Shown here: piece by piece, positions 26,012 through 36,417 of the stretch
Position numbering within the stretch: position 1 is the first letter of the stretch
How the letters are laid out: every line of letters begins with the position of its first letter
Assembly (NCBI GenBank): GCA_001999425.1
Contig: MLHP01000006.1
Location: forward strand, 1 to 47,338
DNA length: 47,338 bases
Direction of reading: 5' to 3'
From: Rodentibacter genomosp. 2
GTDB lineage: Bacteria; Pseudomonadota; Gammaproteobacteria; Enterobacterales; Pasteurellaceae
Notes under the pieces: model-generated
The model's input: only the letters and a program-made list of their open reading frames with translations
The model's database searches: none
Told to the model about the DNA's origin: nothing
Translations under genes and position numbers: made by a program

Positions 26012-26233
26012 ATTATCTTCCCCCTCTAAATTTCGAAAAGCGTACCATTATACAGATTGAAAAGAAAATTGGAAAAGTGCGGTTGGTTTTACGGGTAAAT
26101 TTATAAATTCCCCATAAACTCATAACTCGCTGTTCACCAATATTTTCTTGATGACTTCCACAATCACTTTTTTGGCATTCCCTAAAATCTTCGTTAAAAT
26201 AACCGCACTTTTATTTGTAATGAGGAAAGCAAA

Positions 26234-27094
26234 ATGTCAGAGGCGCTTAATCATTTAATTCATCTACTTAAGCTTGAACAAATCGACGATTTAATCTTTC
26301 GTGGAGAAAGCCAAGATTTAGGGCTTCGTCAAGTTTTTGGCGGGCAAGTTGTCGCGCAGGCACTGTCGGCTGCAATGCAGGTCGCACCGAAAGATCGCCT
26401 GTTACATTCGTGCCACGCCTATTTTCTCGCACCGGGGGATAGCCAATACCCTATTATTTACGATGTAGAGACGCTACGTGAGGGAAGAAATTTTTCTGCA
26501 TTGCGAGTGAAAGCGATTCAGCATAACCAACCGATTTTCCACATTACGGCTTCTTTTCAAATCGATGAAGAAGGCTTTGATCACCAAAGTGCAATGCCAA
26601 ATGTCGAACAGCCTGAAAGTTTTATTGATGAAAACGCAATGATACAAAAAATGGCATCCGGCTTACCTGAGCCATTAAAAGAAAAATTTATGGCCGAGCG
26701 CCCTTTTGAGATACGGACAAAATATCTCAATAATCCTTTCAACGGTGTAAAATTGCCGCCAGAACAATACTCATGGTTTAAAACTCAGGGTAAAGCACCG
26801 CATAACCTTGCCATACAACAATGTTTGCTTGCCTATTTTTCCGATTTTCACTGTCTTTTGACCGCACTTCATCCTCATGAAAAAGGCTTTTTACAACAAG
26901 GTATGAAAGTTGCCACTATTGATCACAGTATTTGGTTTCATCGCCCATTTGATTTAAATAATTGGCATCTCCATGCGATTGAAAGTAATAATGCTTTTGG
27001 CGGGCGTGGATTAGCACGCGGACAAATTTTCTCACAAGATGGAAAATTAATCGCGACCACACAACAAGAAGGCTTAATTCGTTATCAAAAATAA
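26234..27094 (+). CDS. tesB: Acyl-CoA thioesterase II
   Basis: Double hot-dog enzyme of 286 residues that hydrolyses medium and long acyl-CoA. Landmarks are FRGESQDLGLRQVFGGQVVA, QALSAAMQV, HSCHAYFLAPGDSQYPIIYD and the C-terminal catalytic region ATIDHSIWFHRPF (aspartate near residue 237). GGRGLARGQIFSQDGKLIAT is the usual ending. The start has GAGGAAAGC as ribosome site. A USS lies just upstream and two lie inside or at the end. The DUF455 gene follows after 18 bases. Confidence 0.96.
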   Translation: MSEALNHLIHLLKLEQIDDLIFRGESQDLGLRQVFGGQVVAQALSAAMQVAPKDRLLHSCHAYFLAPGDSQYPIIYDVETLREGRNFSALRVKAIQHNQPIFHITASFQIDEEGFDHQSAMPNVEQPESFIDENAMIQKMASGLPEPLKEKFMAERPFEIRTKYLNNPFNGVKLPPEQYSWFKTQGKAPHNLAIQQCLLAYFSDFHCLLTALHPHEKGFLQQGMKVATIDHSIWFHRPFDLNNWHLHAIESNNAFGGRGLARGQIFSQDGKLIATTQQEGLIRYQK

Positions 27095-27112
27095 CCGCAC
27101 TTGAGGCAAATA

Positions 27113-27970
27113 ATGAAAATAGAATTTTGGCACAAAGTCACCGAAGCCTTACAGGAAAAGGATCCGAATATAAAATGTGTGCTTGTGGATAAGCTCTATG
27201 ATGAGATTTTACCGACAATCTCACTCACAAAAATCAGTGATTTCCCCCAAATCAGCGTTGAACAAAATATGGCGGGTTTCCCTCCAAAACCTAACCTTGT
27301 CGCGCCTAAAGATGTACCTAAACGCGCATTTGCAACAGAAGAAGGCTATGCCGCGACCTTACACGCCATTGCGCATATTGAGTTTAATGCGATTAATTTA
27401 GGTCTGGATGCGGCATGGCGATTCGGACGAAATGCACAAGAAGAGTTGGGAGAAGGGTTGGCTTTTGTAAAAGATTGGTTACGGGTAGCACGAGAAGAAA
27501 GTGCGCATTTTACTTTAATAAATAACCATTTAAAAACGTTAGGTTATCAATATGGTGATTTTGAAGCGCATGCCGGTTTATGGGAAATGGCACAAGCCAC
27601 CGCCCATGATATTTGGGAAAGAATGGCGCTTGTCCCACGAGTATTAGAAGCGAGAGGATTGGATGCAACGCCTGTTTTACAAGAAAAAATTGCCCAACGT
27701 AGAGATTTTGCTGCCGTTGATATTTTAGATATTATTTTGCGGGATGAAATCGGTCATGTTTATATCGGTAATCATTGGTATCACGCGCTTTCTGCGAAAC
27801 GTGGATTAGATGCGATGAAATGTTTCACTGAATTATTGCATAAATATCGCATTGTCATTTTTAAAGGGGTGATTAATACCGATGCGCGGATTCAAGCAGG
27901 TTTTACCCAACATGAACTGGATTGGATTTATGAGGTGGAACAAACATTAAAATCCTATATTAAGAAGTAA
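27113..27970 (+). CDS. DUF455 ferritin-like protein, probable diiron enzyme
   Basis: 285 residues beginning MKIEFWHKVTEALQEKDPNI. The helical core has a first acidic helix HAIAHIEFNAINLGLDAAWR and two ExxH motifs, REESAHFTLI (near 133) and RDEIGHVYIG (near 205). This ligand set fits the diiron carboxylate fold of ferritin-like enzymes such as MiaE. The actual substrate is unknown. A TTG start 12 bases earlier is possible but lacks a ribosome site. Downstream of tesB on the same strand. Confidence 0.85.
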   Translation: MKIEFWHKVTEALQEKDPNIKCVLVDKLYDEILPTISLTKISDFPQISVEQNMAGFPPKPNLVAPKDVPKRAFATEEGYAATLHAIAHIEFNAINLGLDAAWRFGRNAQEELGEGLAFVKDWLRVAREESAHFTLINNHLKTLGYQYGDFEAHAGLWEMAQATAHDIWERMALVPRVLEARGLDATPVLQEKIAQRRDFAAVDILDIILRDEIGHVYIGNHWYHALSAKRGLDAMKCFTELLHKYRIVIFKGVINTDARIQAGFTQHELDWIYEVEQTLKSYIKK

Positions 27971-27999
27971 AAAGTGCGGTCAATTTTGACCGCACTTTT
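27970..27999. terminator. Perfect USS-pair bidirectional terminator
   Basis: AAAAGTGCGGTCAA and TTGACCGCACTTTT form a 14-bp perfect stem with a two-base loop, between convergent DUF455 and murA genes. Both arms carry the exact uptake core plus two more bases. Confidence 0.93.
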
Positions 28000-28002
28000 T
28001 AA

Positions 28003-29289
<1,287 letters not shown>

Positions 29290-29547
29290 TTAACTGGATT
29301 GATGTAAAAGACGATCCATTTTCCACTTTTCAGTGGTATAGGTCTTGATGGTTAATGCATGAATTTCACCTGTTATGAAATAAGACATTAATGGGGCATA
29401 AATAGTTTGTTGTTGTTTGACCTTTGACAAGGCTGCAATTTCATCACTCACGACTATCACACCAAAATGCGCATTTTCACCCTGAGCATACACTTCATCA
29501 ACATTTAAAGTTTCTTTTAAAATTCGTTCAATTTCTTGCAGTTCCAT
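29290..29547 (-). CDS. ibaG: BolA-family iron-sulfur metabolism protein IbaG
   Basis: 85-residue BolA-like protein starting MELQEIERILKETLNVDEVY. The BolA core shows FGVIVVSDEIAAL, RQQ-like KQQQTIYAPL and GEIHALTIKTYTTEKW, with the histidine that in relatives joins glutaredoxins in binding an iron-sulfur cluster. The frame runs nine codons further upstream, but the GGGA before 29547 and the family length favour this start. Position between mlaB and murA is conserved in the gamma-proteobacteria. Confidence 0.93.
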   Translation of the reverse strand: MELQEIERILKETLNVDEVYAQGENAHFGVIVVSDEIAALSKVKQQQTIYAPLMSYFITGEIHALTIKTYTTEKWKMDRLLHQSS

Positions 29548-29560
29548 TCGGATTCCCATT

Positions 29561-29896
29561 TTAATGATGGTCAATAAAAGTTGCGATCCAATCAGAGAGA
29601 TTGACTAAATCCGCAAGCGTTAATAATTGTTGAGGAGGATTAACTAAACGCACCGTTTTGTTAGGCAATTGTTTGCTGTCATACAGAAAATCGCAAAGTA
29701 GTGCAAAACCTGCGGAATCAATTTTTGTGATCTCCGTTAAATCCCATTCAATGATTGATTGATTTAATTTAGCCTCAGACAAAAAAGAAGCACGTTGTTG
29801 CCATAAGGCTAACAACGTGTTACGAGATAGCTCCCCAGAAAATCGGAGCGCTATCTTATCATTATTTCGAATCAAATCCCAATTTAATCTTGTCAT
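29561..29896 (-). CDS. mlaB: MlaB, STAS-domain subunit of the Mla lipid transporter
   Basis: 111-residue single STAS domain that stabilises the MlaFE transporter on the cytoplasmic face. The strand pattern and the conserved serine region EWDLTEITKIDSAGFALLCD are clear. NKTVRLVNPPQQLLTLADLV is the typical second half. It ends just before ibaG and starts 4 bases after the mlaC stop. Confidence 0.9.
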   Translation of the reverse strand: MTRLNWDLIRNNDKIALRFSGELSRNTLLALWQQRASFLSEAKLNQSIIEWDLTEITKIDSAGFALLCDFLYDSKQLPNKTVRLVNPPQQLLTLADLVNLSDWIATFIDHH

Positions 29897-29900
29897 GAGA

Positions 29901-30548
29901 TTATTTGCTTAATGTTACAGGTTTAGTGGCTGATTTTTGAATTTGAACCGTTAATGCTTCAATACCTTGCTGACGTAAAATACCGCTCCATTCGTTTTGT
30001 TTGGTCACCACCATACTCACTCCTTCAGCGACCATATCATAGGCTTGCCATTCACCAGTCTTACTGTTTTTACGCCATTTAAAATCCAGTTTAATCGGCG
30101 CAGCACCACCATTTTGAATAATATTAACGCGAATACTCACTAAATTTTTACCTGCAATATCCTTAGCCGGTTCAATTTGAATATTTTGGTTGCTATATGC
30201 CGTTAAAACCTGCGCATAGGCTTGTTCAATAAAATCGCTAAATGCTTTGAAGAATTTCTCACGTTGTTCTGGTGTAGTGGATTTAAAATGCGATCCCAAC
30301 ACTAAAGAACCGGCATAATTCACTTGTACATAAGGTAATAAATCGTTACGTACGATAGTACGCAAATAATTTGGGTTTTGTTTAATTTTGGCTTGGCTGT
30401 TTTTAATGTCTGAAAATAATTTATCAGAAGCTTGTTGCATTAAAACATAAGGGCTGGTTTCCGCCATTGCCGTGCGAGCCATAAAAAGTGCGGTCATTGC
30501 AAAAGCTAAAACTGCAAACCATTTCTTCAACTGAGTGATTTTCATCAT
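29901..30548 (-). CDS. mlaC: MlaC, periplasmic phospholipid carrier
   Basis: 215-residue soluble carrier that ferries phospholipids between the outer-membrane MlaA-porin complex and MlaFEDB. A signal peptide is present (KWFAVLAFAMTALFMARTAM, cleavage after AMA near residue 29). The mature protein shows NPNYLRTIVRNDLLPYVQVN, FKAFSDFIEQAYAQVLTAYS and WQAYDMVAEGVSMVVTKQNE, all family hallmarks. Two adjacent ATG codons follow the AGGAG ribosome site; either could be used. Confidence 0.95.
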   Translation of the reverse strand: MMKITQLKKWFAVLAFAMTALFMARTAMAETSPYVLMQQASDKLFSDIKNSQAKIKQNPNYLRTIVRNDLLPYVQVNYAGSLVLGSHFKSTTPEQREKFFKAFSDFIEQAYAQVLTAYSNQNIQIEPAKDIAGKNLVSIRVNIIQNGGAAPIKLDFKWRKNSKTGEWQAYDMVAEGVSMVVTKQNEWSGILRQQGIEALTVQIQKSATKPVTLSK

Positions 30549-30572
30549 AAATCTCCTAACTAAATATTGTTA

Positions 30573-31079
30573 TTATTTTACTGTCGGTTCCGCGTTTTCC
30601 GCATTTCCGTCAGATTTTTTATCGCCATAGAGGAATTGACCAATGAGATCTTCCAATACCATAGCTGATTTTGTATCTTGAATTTGGCTACCGTTTTTTA
30701 ACATTGCGGTTTCGCCGTCATCAAACCCCATTGTTAATGCGATATATTGCTCTCCCAATAATCCCGATGTTTTGATCGATAACGAACTATTTTCCGGAAT
30801 TTCATTATATTCTTCGTTAATCGCGATATTTACTTTTGGTAAATAAGTTTTCTCATCCAAGCCAATACTGCTGACCCGTCCTATTACCACACCGCCAACT
30901 TTTAACGGCGCACGGACTTTTAGTCCGCCGATATTATCAAAAGTTGCAGTAACGGTATAAGATTTATTCTCACCGAAACCCTGCACATTTGCTACACGTA
31001 AACCCAAGAACACCAACGCCCCAATACCGAGTAATAAAAATAATCCTACCCAAAATTCATATTTAATTGTTTGTCGCAT
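30573..31079 (-). CDS. mlaD: MlaD, MCE-domain subunit
   Basis: 168 residues: one N-terminal membrane helix (EFWVGLFLLLGIGALVFLGL) and one MCE domain (about 40-120, FDNIGGLKVRAPLKVGGVVI). The periplasmic hexamer forms the lipid channel of the Mla complex. The open frame extends 43 codons upstream inside mlaE; the ATG at 31079 gives the family N-terminus MRQTIKYEFW and lies 11 bases after the mlaE stop. The C-terminal tail is acidic and varies in the family. Confidence 0.94.
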   Translation of the reverse strand: MRQTIKYEFWVGLFLLLGIGALVFLGLRVANVQGFGENKSYTVTATFDNIGGLKVRAPLKVGGVVIGRVSSIGLDEKTYLPKVNIAINEEYNEIPENSSLSIKTSGLLGEQYIALTMGFDDGETAMLKNGSQIQDTKSAMVLEDLIGQFLYGDKKSDGNAENAEPTVK

Positions 31080-31090
31080 AAAACACCCTT

Positions 31091-31873
31091 TTAGCCTGCC
31101 CCAAACATGATGGCAGTTAAGATAAAATCTAACCCAAGGACCACTAATGACGCATGAACTACGGTTCGAGTCGTGGCTTGACTGATACCTTCTGAAGTTG
31201 GTATGCAATCATAACCATTAAATAATGCAATCCATACCACTGCAATGGCAAAGAACAGGCTCTTAATAAATCCATTGAGAACATCATAGCTCCAACTTAC
31301 CGCATTTTGCATGACAGACCAGAAACTACCGGCATCAACCCCTTTCCAATCCACACCAACCAGTGAACCGCCCCATATCCCAATGGCAATAAAAATAATG
31401 GAAAGAATCGGCATCGCAATAACTCCCGCCCAAAAACGCGGAGCAATAACACGGCGAAGCGGGTCGACAGCCATCATTTCGAGACTGGAAAGCTGCTCGG
31501 TGGCTTTCATTAAACCTATTTCCGCCGTCAATGCCGAGCCCGCCCGTCCGGCAAATAAAAGTGCGGTCACTACCGGTCCCAGTTCTCGCAAAAGCGATAA
31601 TGCCACAAGCTGACCAAGACTGGTTTCAGCAGAAAAATCCACTAATACCACATAGCCCTGTAACCCCAAGACCATACCGATAAATAAGCCGGATAGCATC
31701 ACGATTAACAACGATTGCACACCTAAAACGTGCAGTTGTTTAATCAATAACGGAAAATGTTGGCGAATTTGTGGTTTCCCCACCAAAGCCCCAAACAACA
31801 TGAAACCGGCCCGCCCTAGTGCACGGAAAAAACGAATGACACGGCGCCCAAAAGAAGAAATCATCTCAATCAT
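31091..31873 (-). CDS. mlaE: MlaE, permease subunit
   Basis: 260-residue membrane permease of the Mla ABC transporter, with an N-terminal amphipathic stretch and five or six helices. Landmarks are [40 protein letters not shown] and [20 protein letters not shown], the coupling-helix region, then [20 protein letters not shown]. It overlaps mlaF by 4 bases. It contains a USS (about 31559). Confidence 0.96.
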   Translation of the reverse strand: MIEMISSFGRRVIRFFRALGRAGFMLFGALVGKPQIRQHFPLLIKQLHVLGVQSLLIVMLSGLFIGMVLGLQGYVVLVDFSAETSLGQLVALSLLRELGPVVTALLFAGRAGSALTAEIGLMKATEQLSSLEMMAVDPLRRVIAPRFWAGVIAMPILSIIFIAIGIWGGSLVGVDWKGVDAGSFWSVMQNAVSWSYDVLNGFIKSLFFAIAVVWIALFNGYDCIPTSEGISQATTRTVVHASLVVLGLDFILTAIMFGAG

Positions 31874-32664
31874 TGAAATAACTCCCCAATATAATTTTCT
31901 GCCGGATAATGGAATTTCACCGGTCCGTCTGCTTCCCCTTTTAAAAATTGCAATACTTGCGGATCTTGGCTCGCCAGTAATTGTTCAGCTGTCCCTTCTG
32001 CAATCACTCGTTTATCGGCAATAATATAAGCGTAATCGGCAATACTTAATACTTCTTGAACATCATGCGAAACCACAATAGAAGTTAAATTCAATGCTTC
32101 GTTGAAACGCTTAATTAAACTCACAATAACCCCCATACTAATGGGATCTTGTCCTGTGAAAGGTTCGTCAAACATAATTAAATCGGGATCCAAGGCAATC
32201 GCACGGGCAAGTGCGGCACGGCGTGCCATACCGCCGGAAAGCTCGGACGGCATCAGTTGTGCCGCACCGCGTAAACCGACCGCTTCCAATTTCATCAATA
32301 CAATTTGACGAATTAAGCTTTCCGGTAAACGGGTATGCTCCCGAATCGGAAACGCCACATTATCAAAAGTGGAAATATCGGTAAAAAGCGCACCGGATTG
32401 AAACAACATCCCCATACGCTTGCGTACTTCATAAAGTTCACGATTAGAAAGACGACAAATATCTTTATCATCAAACCAAATTTCACCCTGTTCCGGGTAT
32501 AACTGTCCGCCAATCAATTTCAACAGTGTGGTTTTTCCGATGCCCGAAGGCCCCATAATTGCCGTAATTTTTCCTTTTCGAACTTTCAAATTCAAGTTAT
32601 CGTAAATCACACGCTCACCCCGCTTAAAGGTGAGGTTTTTGACTTCGATTAGATTTTGCTCCAT
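31870..32664 (-). CDS. mlaF: MlaF, ATP-binding subunit
   Basis: ABC ATPase of 264 residues that powers lipid movement by MlaFEDB. Walker A is [16 protein letters not shown] (near residue 38), the signature is [15 protein letters not shown], Walker B is [13 protein letters not shown] and the switch histidine is in IVVSHDVQE. First gene of the mla-ibaG-murA cluster, preceded by a hairpin at about 32684-32702. The cluster order mlaFEDCB-ibaG-murA is complete. Confidence 0.97.
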   Translation of the reverse strand: MEQNLIEVKNLTFKRGERVIYDNLNLKVRKGKITAIMGPSGIGKTTLLKLIGGQLYPEQGEIWFDDKDICRLSNRELYEVRKRMGMLFQSGALFTDISTFDNVAFPIREHTRLPESLIRQIVLMKLEAVGLRGAAQLMPSELSGGMARRAALARAIALDPDLIMFDEPFTGQDPISMGVIVSLIKRFNEALNLTSIVVSHDVQEVLSIADYAYIIADKRVIAEGTAEQLLASQDPQVLQFLKGEADGPVKFHYPAENYIGELFQ

Positions 32665-32757
32665 TCAAATCTCATTGTAGTAGGGTGATTTTTCAAATCA
32701 CCGATTATATTTAATTTCATGATGAATAAGTTCATCAGTAAAGTGCGGTCGTTTTGA

Positions 32758-34296
32758 CTATTGTTTTTGTGAAAGGTTCATGCGTTGACGAACAAACGCC
32801 ATCATCCCATGTAACAATAAAAACAACAATGATAGCCCATAAAGCGGCAGATTGCCTAATACAGAATAAGGCGTTTTGCCCTCAGTCGGTGCAATGTTAT
32901 GGGTCAACGTTGTTTCAACAAATTGTGGCGCTTGTGCCAGAATCTCCCCCATTGAACTAATAAACACCGAAATTCCCGTATTAGTCGCACGAATTAAAGG
33001 TTTGCCTAATTCCAATGCCCGCATTCTTGCCATTTGTAAATGCTGCCAAGGCCCGATAGAATCACCAAACCAAGCATCATTAGAAATAGTGAGCAAATAA
33101 TCCGTCTCTTTTTTCAAATTTTCTCGTACTTGTTCGCCAAAGATAATTTCATAACAAATCGCAGGTGAGAAAGCACGTTTTTTCGCCATAAAAGAAGGCT
33201 GTACCGCCTCACCGCTTTGGAAAGCAGACATCGGTAAATTAAACACAGAATTTAACGGACGCAATAAATTTTCCAACGGAACATATTCACCAAATGGTAC
33301 CAGATGATGTTTATTGTAACGATTTGTCGTATCTAATCTATAAGGAAAATCAGAGTTACCCGCAGTCACAATAGAATTCAACAATTTACCTGATTGCTCA
33401 TCCTGATACACCGTACCAATCATAATTTCCGTATTGTTTTCCTGTGCGACACGATCAAGCGTGTCAAAAAAAGGAACAATCGAATTTTCTAAGGTAGGCA
33501 GTGCCGATTCAGGCAAAATAATCAAATCACTTTTCCCTAAATTTTCTGCAATTAATTTTTGGTAAATCTCTAAGGTTGAGTAGAGATACTCAGGATCCCA
33601 CTTTAGATTTTGCTCAATATTGCCTTGCACAAGCGTAACTTTCAGAGATTTATCTTCCACTGATTTCACAAAAGTTATTTTTTGAGCATAACCGGACAAA
33701 CCACAGACAGTGGCAAGTAGTAAAACATTCGCCGCGAACAATTTGACATTTTTTTGTTTAAATAAAACAAAAACACTGTTAAAAATGACCGCACTTGCCC
33801 ACACGGTAAAGAAGGTTAACCCGCTCACGCCAAAGATAGGGGCAATTCCGGAAAATGGGCTGTCAATTTGCGTATAACCGAATTGTAACCAAGGAAAACC
33901 GGTAAATACCCAACCGCGAAGAAATTCCGTAAACGTCCAAATTACCGCAAAAATAACCGCACTTTTTACCTGAAAACGCTGTACGAAATAGGTGAATAAC
34001 ATAGGGTAAAGAGCAAGATAAGCAGAAAGCAAACCGACTAGAAGGTAGCTTACGCCAAGAGAAGCGCCACCGAATTGATGAATGCTGACATTCAGCCAGC
34101 TTACCCCAAAACAAAAAAATCCCATTGACCATAAAAACGTGCCCAAAAGTGCGGTGGATTTTTTCGGGGTTTTAGCAACATAAATTAAACCCAACAAAGA
34201 AACATATGCCAATCCCCAATAATCAAAAGGCGAAAAAGCAAAAACACCAAGTAAGCCGGAAAAAAAAGCAACAAAATAAATAAATAAATTTTTCAT
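32758..34296 (-). CDS. lnt: Apolipoprotein N-acyltransferase
   Basis: Last enzyme of lipoprotein maturation, acylating the N-terminal cysteine on the periplasmic side of the inner membrane. 512 residues. The N-terminal 200 hold six or so helices with GWVFTGFPWLQFGYTQIDSP. The nitrilase domain has the catalytic triad: glutamate in LIILPESALPTLE (near 268), lysine in NRYNKHHLVPFGEYVPL (near 337) and cysteine in FSPAICYEIIFGE (near 388). A C-terminal helix follows. It contains three USS. Upstream is corC, separated by a hairpin. Confidence 0.97.
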   Translation of the reverse strand: MKNLFIYFVAFFSGLLGVFAFSPFDYWGLAYVSLLGLIYVAKTPKKSTALLGTFLWSMGFFCFGVSWLNVSIHQFGGASLGVSYLLVGLLSAYLALYPMLFTYFVQRFQVKSAVIFAVIWTFTEFLRGWVFTGFPWLQFGYTQIDSPFSGIAPIFGVSGLTFFTVWASAVIFNSVFVLFKQKNVKLFAANVLLLATVCGLSGYAQKITFVKSVEDKSLKVTLVQGNIEQNLKWDPEYLYSTLEIYQKLIAENLGKSDLIILPESALPTLENSIVPFFDTLDRVAQENNTEIMIGTVYQDEQSGKLLNSIVTAGNSDFPYRLDTTNRYNKHHLVPFGEYVPLENLLRPLNSVFNLPMSAFQSGEAVQPSFMAKKRAFSPAICYEIIFGEQVRENLKKETDYLLTISNDAWFGDSIGPWQHLQMARMRALELGKPLIRATNTGISVFISSMGEILAQAPQFVETTLTHNIAPTEGKTPYSVLGNLPLYGLSLLFLLLHGMMAFVRQRMNLSQKQ

Positions 34297-34317
34297 CTAA
34301 TTTCAATATTACAAAAA

Positions 34318-34344
34318 GATTCTCCCCATAAAATGAGGGGAGAA
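34318..34344 (-). terminator. Hairpin between corC and lnt
   Basis: TTCTCCCC and GGGGAGAA (34320-34327 with 34337-34344) form an 8-bp stem. On the minus strand it is followed by TCTTTTTG. It could stop part of the corC transcript before lnt. Confidence 0.7.
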
Positions 34345-34365
34345 ATTTAATCAGAGAAAGCTAAC

Positions 34366-35259
34366 CTATTCGTTTTCTAGGTTTTTCATATCCGATAAAT
34401 GTTCGTCCGGCACGGTAACGCGTAACTGGATCAAACGGCGACTATCTGCAGAAGTAACTTTAAATTGCAGATTTTCCAAGGTAATTTCTTCACCACGTTT
34501 CGGTAAATAACCAAATGCCTGCATCACTAAACCACCAATGGTATCGACTTCTTCATCATCAAAACGCGTATTAAATTGTTCATTGAAATCATCAATGTCC
34601 GTCAGGGCGCGGACCGCATAAGTATGACGGGAAAGCTGGCGAATATCGGCAATATCTTCTTCATCAAATTCATCTTCAATATCGCCTACAATTTGTTCCA
34701 AAATATCTTCAATAGTAATCAAACCCGAGACCGCGCCAAACTCATCTACCACAATCGCCATATGAAAACGTTCGGAACGGAAATCTTTTAACATTCTATC
34801 CACACGTTTACTTTCTGGTACGATCACTGCCGGACGTAAAAGTTTCGACATATCAAATTCTTCCGCATCGGTACGCAAAAATTTCAGAAAATCTTTTGCA
34901 TGTAAGATCCCTGCGATATTATCTCGATCATCCGCATCGGCAATGACCGGAAAGCGTGAGTGAGCTGATTCAATAATAATATTTAAGCAAGAATTTAAAT
35001 CCTGTTCGCTTTCTATGAAAATAATTTGTGAACGCGGAATCATAATATCACGCACCCGAAGCTCGGCGATTTCCATCACACCCTCTATCATTTCACGGGT
35101 ATTTTGATCAATTAAATCGTTTTGCTCGGAGTCACGAATCACTTCCACCAGTTCTTCACGATTTTTCAACTCACCTTGAAAAAACCGACCGAATAAAGAT
35201 TGGAAAAAAGATTTTTTAGTGTTTTCCGATTGAATTAAATTTTGCTGTTCGTCGCTCAT
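34366..35259 (-). CDS. corC: CorC, CBS-domain protein of magnesium/cobalt homeostasis
   Basis: 297-residue soluble protein with two CBS motifs (about 65-190: [20 protein letters not shown], then [20 protein letters not shown]) and a C-terminal CorC_HlyC domain (about 210-285: [20 protein letters not shown]). It lacks membrane segments, unlike CorB at 14871. The family is linked to CorA-dependent magnesium and cobalt efflux and its gene is usually beside lnt, as here. Confidence 0.95.
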   Translation of the reverse strand: MSDEQQNLIQSENTKKSFFQSLFGRFFQGELKNREELVEVIRDSEQNDLIDQNTREMIEGVMEIAELRVRDIMIPRSQIIFIESEQDLNSCLNIIIESAHSRFPVIADADDRDNIAGILHAKDFLKFLRTDAEEFDMSKLLRPAVIVPESKRVDRMLKDFRSERFHMAIVVDEFGAVSGLITIEDILEQIVGDIEDEFDEEDIADIRQLSRHTYAVRALTDIDDFNEQFNTRFDDEEVDTIGGLVMQAFGYLPKRGEEITLENLQFKVTSADSRRLIQLRVTVPDEHLSDMKNLENE

Positions 35260-35343
35260 ATCATTTTATTTGACTATACTAAATTCGCTGCAGAAAAGTA
35301 TCATATTTTGACCAAGTTCGCAAAGTGAAAGCATAGAAAAGTA

Positions 35344-35381
35344 AAGTGCAGTAAAAAATCTATCCATTTTTTACCGCACTT
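35344..35381 (-). terminator. Terminator after galM, degenerate USS arm
   Basis: AAGTGCAGTAAAAAAT (35344-35359) pairs with ATTTTTTACCGCACTT (35366-35381) over 16 positions with a single mismatch. The right arm has the exact uptake core and the left arm has A for G. It lies 4 bases after the galM stop. Confidence 0.8.
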
Positions 35382-35385
35382 AATC

Positions 35386-36408
35386 TTATAAAAACTTAAA
35401 CTCCGTCCACTGGTAATATCGTTCATTGGCTTTTTGAATCCCGCCATAATTTTGCCATTCAGGGTGATTCGGTGTATCCGGCAAACACTGGGTTTCCAAC
35501 GCAATACCGGCAAAATCGCCGTACTCTCCCCCACTACGGGTCGGCACACCGGCAAGATAATTTCCCGTGTAAACCTGCAATGCAGCTTGAGATGTGCGTA
35601 CTTCAAGTCTTAAATCCTCATTCGGGGAAACCAGCAAGACACAAGGTTTTTGCCAAGCCTTATTGACGATAAAAGCGTGATCATAACCTTTGGTCGCTTG
35701 CTGATCACCTTGTAGAAAATCCTGTTTAATCGGTTTGATCAGACGAAAATCAAAACTTGTTCCGACCACATGTTTAAGTGGGGAATTCGGAATACCTTCA
35801 TGATTTACCGGTAAATAAAAATCCGCATTCAAGCGTAAGCTATGTTCGCGTATATCCGCTCCTTGTTCGGCATTTTCTAAATTAAAATAGACATGGTTGG
35901 TGAGATTCAATGCCGTGTCTTTATCACTCAAACCTTCATATTCAATTTTGACGGAATTATCTTCCGTAAGCGTGTAAGTCGCAGTGACCTTCACATTTCC
36001 TGGAAAACCTTGATCGCCATCGACAGAATTTAATGAAAAACAAACGAAATTATCACCGCACTTTTCAATCCCCCAACGGCGCTGATCAAAACCTTTCCCA
36101 CCGTGAAGTTGGTGCTTGCCTTGATTGGCGACCAGCTGGATAGTTTCACCGTTTAATTCAAACTGTGCGTTTGCAATACGATTGGCATAACGCCCTACAC
36201 TTGCCCCCAAATAAGCCTGTTGATTCGGGTAATCTTCCACTTTGCAACCCAATAATACTTCTCGCAATTCACCATTTACCGGCACTTGACAAGATAACCA
36301 AGTCGCCCCCCAATCCATCAATTTGATACACATTCCTTTTTCATTTTGTATAGAAATGAGCTGATAAGGGTTACCGTCAGGGGCATTAAACATTGTTTTT
36401 TCCAGCAT
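35386..36408 (-). CDS. galM: Galactose mutarotase (aldose 1-epimerase)
   Basis: Interconverts beta- and alpha-D-galactose so that GalK can use it. 340 residues. Family marks are ASVGRYANRIANAQFELNGE (near 70), the catalytic-histidine region NLTNHVYFNLENAEQG (near 168) and the catalytic glutamate in GIALETQCLPDTPNHPEW (near 301). KHQLHGGKGFDQRRWGIEK is the usual second signature. It ends the galT-galK-galM run and sits 9 bases after galK. A USS lies at about 36056. Confidence 0.96.
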   Translation of the reverse strand: MLEKTMFNAPDGNPYQLISIQNEKGMCIKLMDWGATWLSCQVPVNGELREVLLGCKVEDYPNQQAYLGASVGRYANRIANAQFELNGETIQLVANQGKHQLHGGKGFDQRRWGIEKCGDNFVCFSLNSVDGDQGFPGNVKVTATYTLTEDNSVKIEYEGLSDKDTALNLTNHVYFNLENAEQGADIREHSLRLNADFYLPVNHEGIPNSPLKHVVGTSFDFRLIKPIKQDFLQGDQQATKGYDHAFIVNKAWQKPCVLLVSPNEDLRLEVRTSQAALQVYTGNYLAGVPTRSGGEYGDFAGIALETQCLPDTPNHPEWQNYGGIQKANERYYQWTEFKFL

Positions 36409-36417
36409 TGATTTTCC

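Noticed and set aside
26050-26215. USS in opposite orientations before tesB (26076 and 26206) as a further repeat element
   Set aside because: The intervening text lacks the TATTATGTAG ends and the GTAG palindrome, so it is only two separate USS.
32684-32702. Hairpin GGTGATTT/AAATCACC between mlaF and lnt as a terminator
   Set aside because: No T-run follows on either strand and its place upstream of mlaF is equally consistent with chance, so it was not listed as a terminator.
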